A DNA stretch of 8,572 nucleotides from an uncultured beta proteobacterium (GTDB lineage Bacteria > Pseudomonadota > Gammaproteobacteria > Burkholderiales > Rhodocyclaceae): contig CAIXAY010000425.1 of NCBI GenBank assembly GCA_903917505.1, positions 1 through 8,572 of the forward strand, in the 5' to 3' direction. The notes under the pieces were generated by a model. The model saw nothing but the letters and a program-made list of their open reading frames with translations, did not search any database and was not told the DNA's origin. Below, piece by piece: positions 6,293-8,572 of the stretch. The position numbers and the translations under genes are program-made. The stretch's first letter is position 1; each line of letters starts with the position of its first letter.

Positions 6293-6321
6293 TTCGCAAT
6301 CGACGCGAGATTGGTTATTCT
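6293..6321 (+). promoter_or_regulatory. Candidate sigma-70 promoter for the dioxygenase gene
   Basis: TTCGCA (6293-6298, 4 of 6 to TTGACA), a 17-base spacer, then TATTCT (6316-6321, 4 of 6 to TATAAT). The predicted first transcribed base is at or within a base or two of the ATG at 6329, so the message would have almost no leader. No ribosome site precedes that ATG. Predicted by eye. Confidence 0.4.
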
Positions 6322-6328
6322 GCGCAGC

Positions 6329-7123
6329 ATGAGTACTTCCCGCATGCCTGCCCTGTACCTGCCGCACGGCGGCGGCCCGTCGTTCTTCATGAGCGGCGAA
6401 CGCAAACGGCGTTATCAGGCAACCGAAAATTTCCTGCGCGATATTCGCGGCCTGCTGCCCGCGCCACCGTCGGCGATCCTGATCGTCAGCGCGCACTGGG
6501 AAGCCGCGCCGCCCGCCTTGACCGGCGGCGCCAAGCCCGAATTGATCTACGACTACTACGGCTTCCCGCCCGAGACTTACGCGCTGCAATACAAGGCGCC
6601 GGGCGATCCGGCGCTGGCGCGGCGCGCCGCCGCGCTGCTCGCGCAGGCGGGACACCCGGCGACGGTCGACGCGCAGCGCGGCTGGGATCACGGCGTGTTC
6701 ATTCCGCTCAAGGTGATGTTCCCCGACGCCGATGTTCCGGTCGTCGCGATGTCCCTGCACGCCAGCCTCGATCCAGCGCTGCATTGCGAACTCGGCGCGG
6801 CGCTCGCCAGCTTGCGCGACGAAGGCGTGCTGATCGTCGGCGCCGGCATGAGCTACCACAACCTGCAGGACTTCGCCGCTTGCGCGCCGGCGTCCTTCGC
6901 TTTCCACGACTGGCTCGACGGCGCGCTCGGCGGCCGCCGCGACGAACGCAACCGCAATCTCGCCGGCTGGCGCAGCGCGCCCGGCGGGCTCGCCTCGCAT
7001 CCGCGCGAAGAGCACCTGCTGCCGCTGATGGTGGCCAGCGGCGCCGGTTCGGACCTGCCGGCGCGCCGACTGTGGCGCGGCACGGTCGGCCCGAGCTGTC
7101 TGGCAGCATGGGCCTTCGATTAG
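6329..7123 (+). CDS. DODA/YgiD-type class III extradiol dioxygenase-like protein
   Basis: A 264-residue cytoplasmic protein of the LigB superfamily, DODA branch (plant DOPA 4,5-dioxygenase and E. coli YgiD), which opens catechol rings using a single metal ion. Key residues: His13 in LPHGGGPSFF, His56 in SAHWEA, His121 in GWDHGVF, His144 in MSLHAS and His177 in SYHNLQD; the first, second and last match the family's metal-binding histidines and WDHG is the usual active-site block. The C-terminal HPREEHLLPLMVASGA (about 222-237) is also family-typical. The start is taken at ATG 6329; a second ATG at 6344 (MPALYLPHGGG) is possible, and neither has a ribosome site. A small membrane protein gene follows after 12 bases. 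The physiological catechol is unknown. Confidence 0.9.
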   Translation: MSTSRMPALYLPHGGGPSFFMSGERKRRYQATENFLRDIRGLLPAPPSAILIVSAHWEAAPPALTGGAKPELIYDYYGFPPETYALQYKAPGDPALARRAAALLAQAGHPATVDAQRGWDHGVFIPLKVMFPDADVPVVAMSLHASLDPALHCELGAALASLRDEGVLIVGAGMSYHNLQDFAACAPASFAFHDWLDGALGGRRDERNRNLAGWRSAPGGLASHPREEHLLPLMVASGAGSDLPARRLWRGTVGPSCLAAWAFD

Positions 7124-7135
7124 GGCAGGCAGCGC

Positions 7136-7357
7136 ATGCACCGCTTCTTCGCCAATCGCTGGAGCCGAATCGGCATCGCCCTCGCCGTCCTCGGCTGGAG
7201 TCCGCTGTTGCTCGTCATCCTGCTCGCCGCGCTCGGCCTCTGGCCCGACCCGAACCCGAATCCGGTCGGCCCCGGCCTGCTCTTCTTCCTGACCTTCTGG
7301 CCGGCCGCCATTTGCCTCGGCATCGGCGCCTACCAGACACGACGCAAGCGATCATGA
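7136..7357 (+). CDS. Small two-helix membrane protein of unknown function
   Basis: A 73-residue protein I do not recognise. A basic start (MHRFFANRWSR) is followed by a hydrophobic helix at about 12-36, a Pro/Asn-rich turn PDPNPNPVGP (37-46), a second hydrophobic helix at 47-67 and a basic tail TRRKRS. Positive charges at both ends put both termini on the cytoplasmic side, making a helical hairpin in the inner membrane. GGGCAGG precedes the ATG and only 12 bases separate it from the dioxygenase stop, so it is probably co-transcribed. Its stop overlaps another ATG (ATGA at 7354). Codon use is like the neighbours, supporting a real gene. Confidence 0.7.
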   Translation: MHRFFANRWSRIGIALAVLGWSPLLLVILLAALGLWPDPNPNPVGPGLLFFLTFWPAAICLGIGAYQTRRKRS

Positions 7358-7402
7358 ATGAATTTGCGACACAGCCGACCGGCTGGCCATCGGAGAAGCA
7401 CG

Positions 7403-7993
7403 ATGTGGGATGAACGATACAGCGCCGAAGGCTACGCCTACGGCACCACGCCGAACGAGTTCCTGGCCGCGAACGTCGGCCGGATTCCGAAAGGCAAGGT
7501 GCTGAGCCTCGCCGAGGGTGAAGGACGCAACGCCGTTTTCCTGGCGCGACTGGGCTACTCGGTGACCGCCGTCGACGCCTCCCGGGTCGGTCTGGACAAA
7601 GCGAGGAAACTGGCCGCGGAGAACGGCGTCGAGATCGAGCTCATTCACGCCGACCTCGCGACTTTCGATTTGGGCGAGAATCAATGGGACGGCATCGTTT
7701 CCATCTTCGTGCCCCTGCCCTCCGCCCTCAGAAAAGCGCTGCACGGAAAAGTCGTCGCCGCTCTCAAGCCCAAGGGCGTCTTCCTGCTCGAGGCGTATAC
7801 GCCCGAGCAGATCAAGCATGGCACGGGCGGCGGCAAATCGGTCGATATCATGCAGTCGGCAGAATCATTGCGCAGCGAGCTGGCCGGTCTCGAGTTCAGG
7901 CATCTCCTCGAACTCGAGCGCGAGGTGATCGAAGGCGTCTATCACACCGGCATCGGCGCCGTGGTTCAGCTCATCGCCGCGAAGACGACGTAA
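7403..7993 (+). CDS. Class I SAM-dependent methyltransferase
   Basis: A 196-residue cytoplasmic methyltransferase of the Methyltransf_25/TehB-like type. It begins MWDERYSAEGYAYGTTPNEFL, a very common opening in this family. Motif I is VLSLAEGEGRNAVFLA (33-48), the SAM-binding glycine loop; Asp58 in VDAS is the likely ribose-binding acid; ADLATFDL (83-90) is motif III-like and NQWDGIVSIFVPLP (93-106) the post-loop strand; LKPKGVFLLE (121-130) closes the core. ATG 7403 is preferred to an in-frame ATG at 7358 because GGAGAA lies just upstream and the family N-terminus starts here. It follows the small membrane protein by 45 bases and probably ends that operon. The substrate is unknown; TehB-type tellurite detoxification is one possibility only. 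Confidence 0.9.
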   Translation: MWDERYSAEGYAYGTTPNEFLAANVGRIPKGKVLSLAEGEGRNAVFLARLGYSVTAVDASRVGLDKARKLAAENGVEIELIHADLATFDLGENQWDGIVSIFVPLPSALRKALHGKVVAALKPKGVFLLEAYTPEQIKHGTGGGKSVDIMQSAESLRSELAGLEFRHLLELEREVIEGVYHTGIGAVVQLIAAKTT

Positions 7994-8049
7994 GTAGGGC
8001 GCCGGTCAAATCTTCCGGTAGCGGTCGGCCCGGTCATCGTGGGGAAGAA

Positions 8050-8079
8050 CGCCGGGAGGCGCAGAATGCGCTCCCGGCG
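8050..8079 (-). terminator. Hairpin between convergent genes, likely terminator
   Basis: CGCCGGGA (8050-8057) pairs with TCCCGGCG (8072-8079); inside, after one bulged G, GCGC pairs with GCGC around an AGAAT loop, giving 8 plus 4 pairs. On the minus strand the stem is followed by TTCTTCC, a modest pyrimidine tract, 15 bases after the molybdoenzyme stop. It probably ends that transcript and may also slow the methyltransferase transcript coming from the other side. The weak T-tract lowers certainty. Confidence 0.55.
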
Positions 8080-8093
8080 CTTGCGCTGCCGGC

Positions 8094-8572
8094 TCAGGCG
8101 CCCTTGGGCGCAGTGAAGACCATCGGTTGCGGCGCTTGCCCCTTGTACTTCTCGACGTCGCCGACTGCGGTCAGGGCGCAACAGCCCTGCGCCAGCCTCG
8201 AGGTGCCGATGTCGAGGGTCAACACATTGACGTCGCCGTAGCGGCAGAGGCTGCCGGGCTTGCCCGGGTCGACCGGGTCGTACCAGCCGCCTTCGCTGAT
8301 GCGGATGACGCCGGGCCGGATGTTGTCGGTGACCCTGGCGCCGGCGAGGATCTGGCCGCGGTCGTTGAATACCCGCACCACGTCGCCGTCCTTGATGCCG
8401 CGCGCCTTGGCGTCCTTGCTGTTGATCAGGCAGGGCTCGCGGCCGGCGACCGCGTAGCTCTCGCGCATGACGGTGCCGCACAGCTGCGAATGCAACCGGC
8501 CTTTCGGGTGGTTCGACGCGATATGCAGCGGGAATTTCGTGGTCGGCCCGCCGAGGCGCTCGACCGGCTCCA
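8094..8572 (-). CDS. TorA/BisC-like molybdopterin oxidoreductase, C-terminal part
   Basis: The last 158 residues of a large molybdoenzyme whose start lies beyond the right edge. The text matches the C-terminal molydopterin-dinucleotide-binding domain of the DMSO-reductase family, closest to TMAO reductase (TorA) and biotin-sulfoxide reductase: [19 protein letters not shown] (4-22), RLHSQL (25-30), AGREPCLIN (42-50), [19 protein letters not shown] (56-74), [16 protein letters not shown] (84-99) and [19 protein letters not shown] (111-129). If TorA-like, it reduces TMAO or another S- or N-oxide as a respiratory electron acceptor in the periplasm. Signal sequence, haem partner (TorC) and chaperone (TorD) genes are outside the window, so TorA and BisC/TorZ cannot be separated. 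The TGA stop is intact. Confidence 0.92.
   Translation of the reverse strand, partial: EPVERLGGPTTKFPLHIASNHPKGRLHSQLCGTVMRESYAVAGREPCLINSKDAKARGIKDGDVVRVFNDRGQILAGARVTDNIRPGVIRISEGGWYDPVDPGKPGSLCRYGDVNVLTLDIGTSRLAQGCCALTAVGDVEKYKGQAPQPMVFTAPKGA

Noticed and set aside
6107..7141. 344-codon minus-strand frame opposite the dioxygenase gene
   Set aside because: Shadow of the dioxygenase gene, with biased composition and no recognisable domain.
1..8572. CRISPR arrays, tRNA or rRNA genes, insertion sequences, phage or defence genes
   Set aside because: No regularly spaced repeats, cloverleaf structures, transposase or nuclease motifs were found on either strand.

Overview
The window is a dense, GC-rich stretch of bacterial chromosome. 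Gene content (long-chain polyol dehydrogenase, YfcG-type glutathione transferase, LysE/ArgO exporter, TSUP permease, TorA-like molybdoenzyme), strong GC bias and short intergenic gaps fit a proteobacterium, most likely a betaproteobacterium. That placement is an inference from style and protein resemblance; there is no rRNA or marker gene. No tRNA, rRNA, CRISPR array, transposase or phage gene was seen.

Left part (1-3172), all on the minus strand and read right to left: a mannitol-dehydrogenase-family oxidoreductase, a YhcH/YjgK/YiaL (EbgC-like) sugar-binding protein, what looks like a broken gene start, and a D-2-hydroxyacid dehydrogenase cut by the left edge. This looks like a sugar-alcohol or sugar-acid utilisation operon. 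The gap between the first two genes folds into two abutting hairpins. The YhcH gene ends in a TAATG overlap with a well-formed start (GAGGAA ribosome site, signal-peptide-like beginning) that degenerates after about 19 codons, suggesting a deleted secreted protein.

Middle part (3173-6114): a divergent promoter region with a perfect 15-bp palindrome separates the sugar operon from a plus-strand yfcG-like disulfide reductase. It is followed by two overlapping, mutually exclusive hairpins and a LysE/ArgO amino-acid exporter. Facing these on the minus strand are a TauE/SafE-type permease and a small ABM-domain protein.

Right part (6115-8572): a second divergent promoter region leads into a plus-strand set: a DODA/YgiD-type extradiol dioxygenase-like protein that may be read from a leaderless mRNA, a 73-residue two-helix membrane protein, and a class I SAM methyltransferase. 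A strong hairpin lies between this set and the convergent C-terminal part of a TMAO-reductase-like molybdopterin oxidoreductase entering from the right edge.

No clearly new multi-gene system is visible. The points most worth checking are the truncated secreted-protein start, the two pairs of overlapping hairpins, the operator-like palindrome and the possible leaderless dioxygenase transcript. Several genes use TTG or GTG starts.
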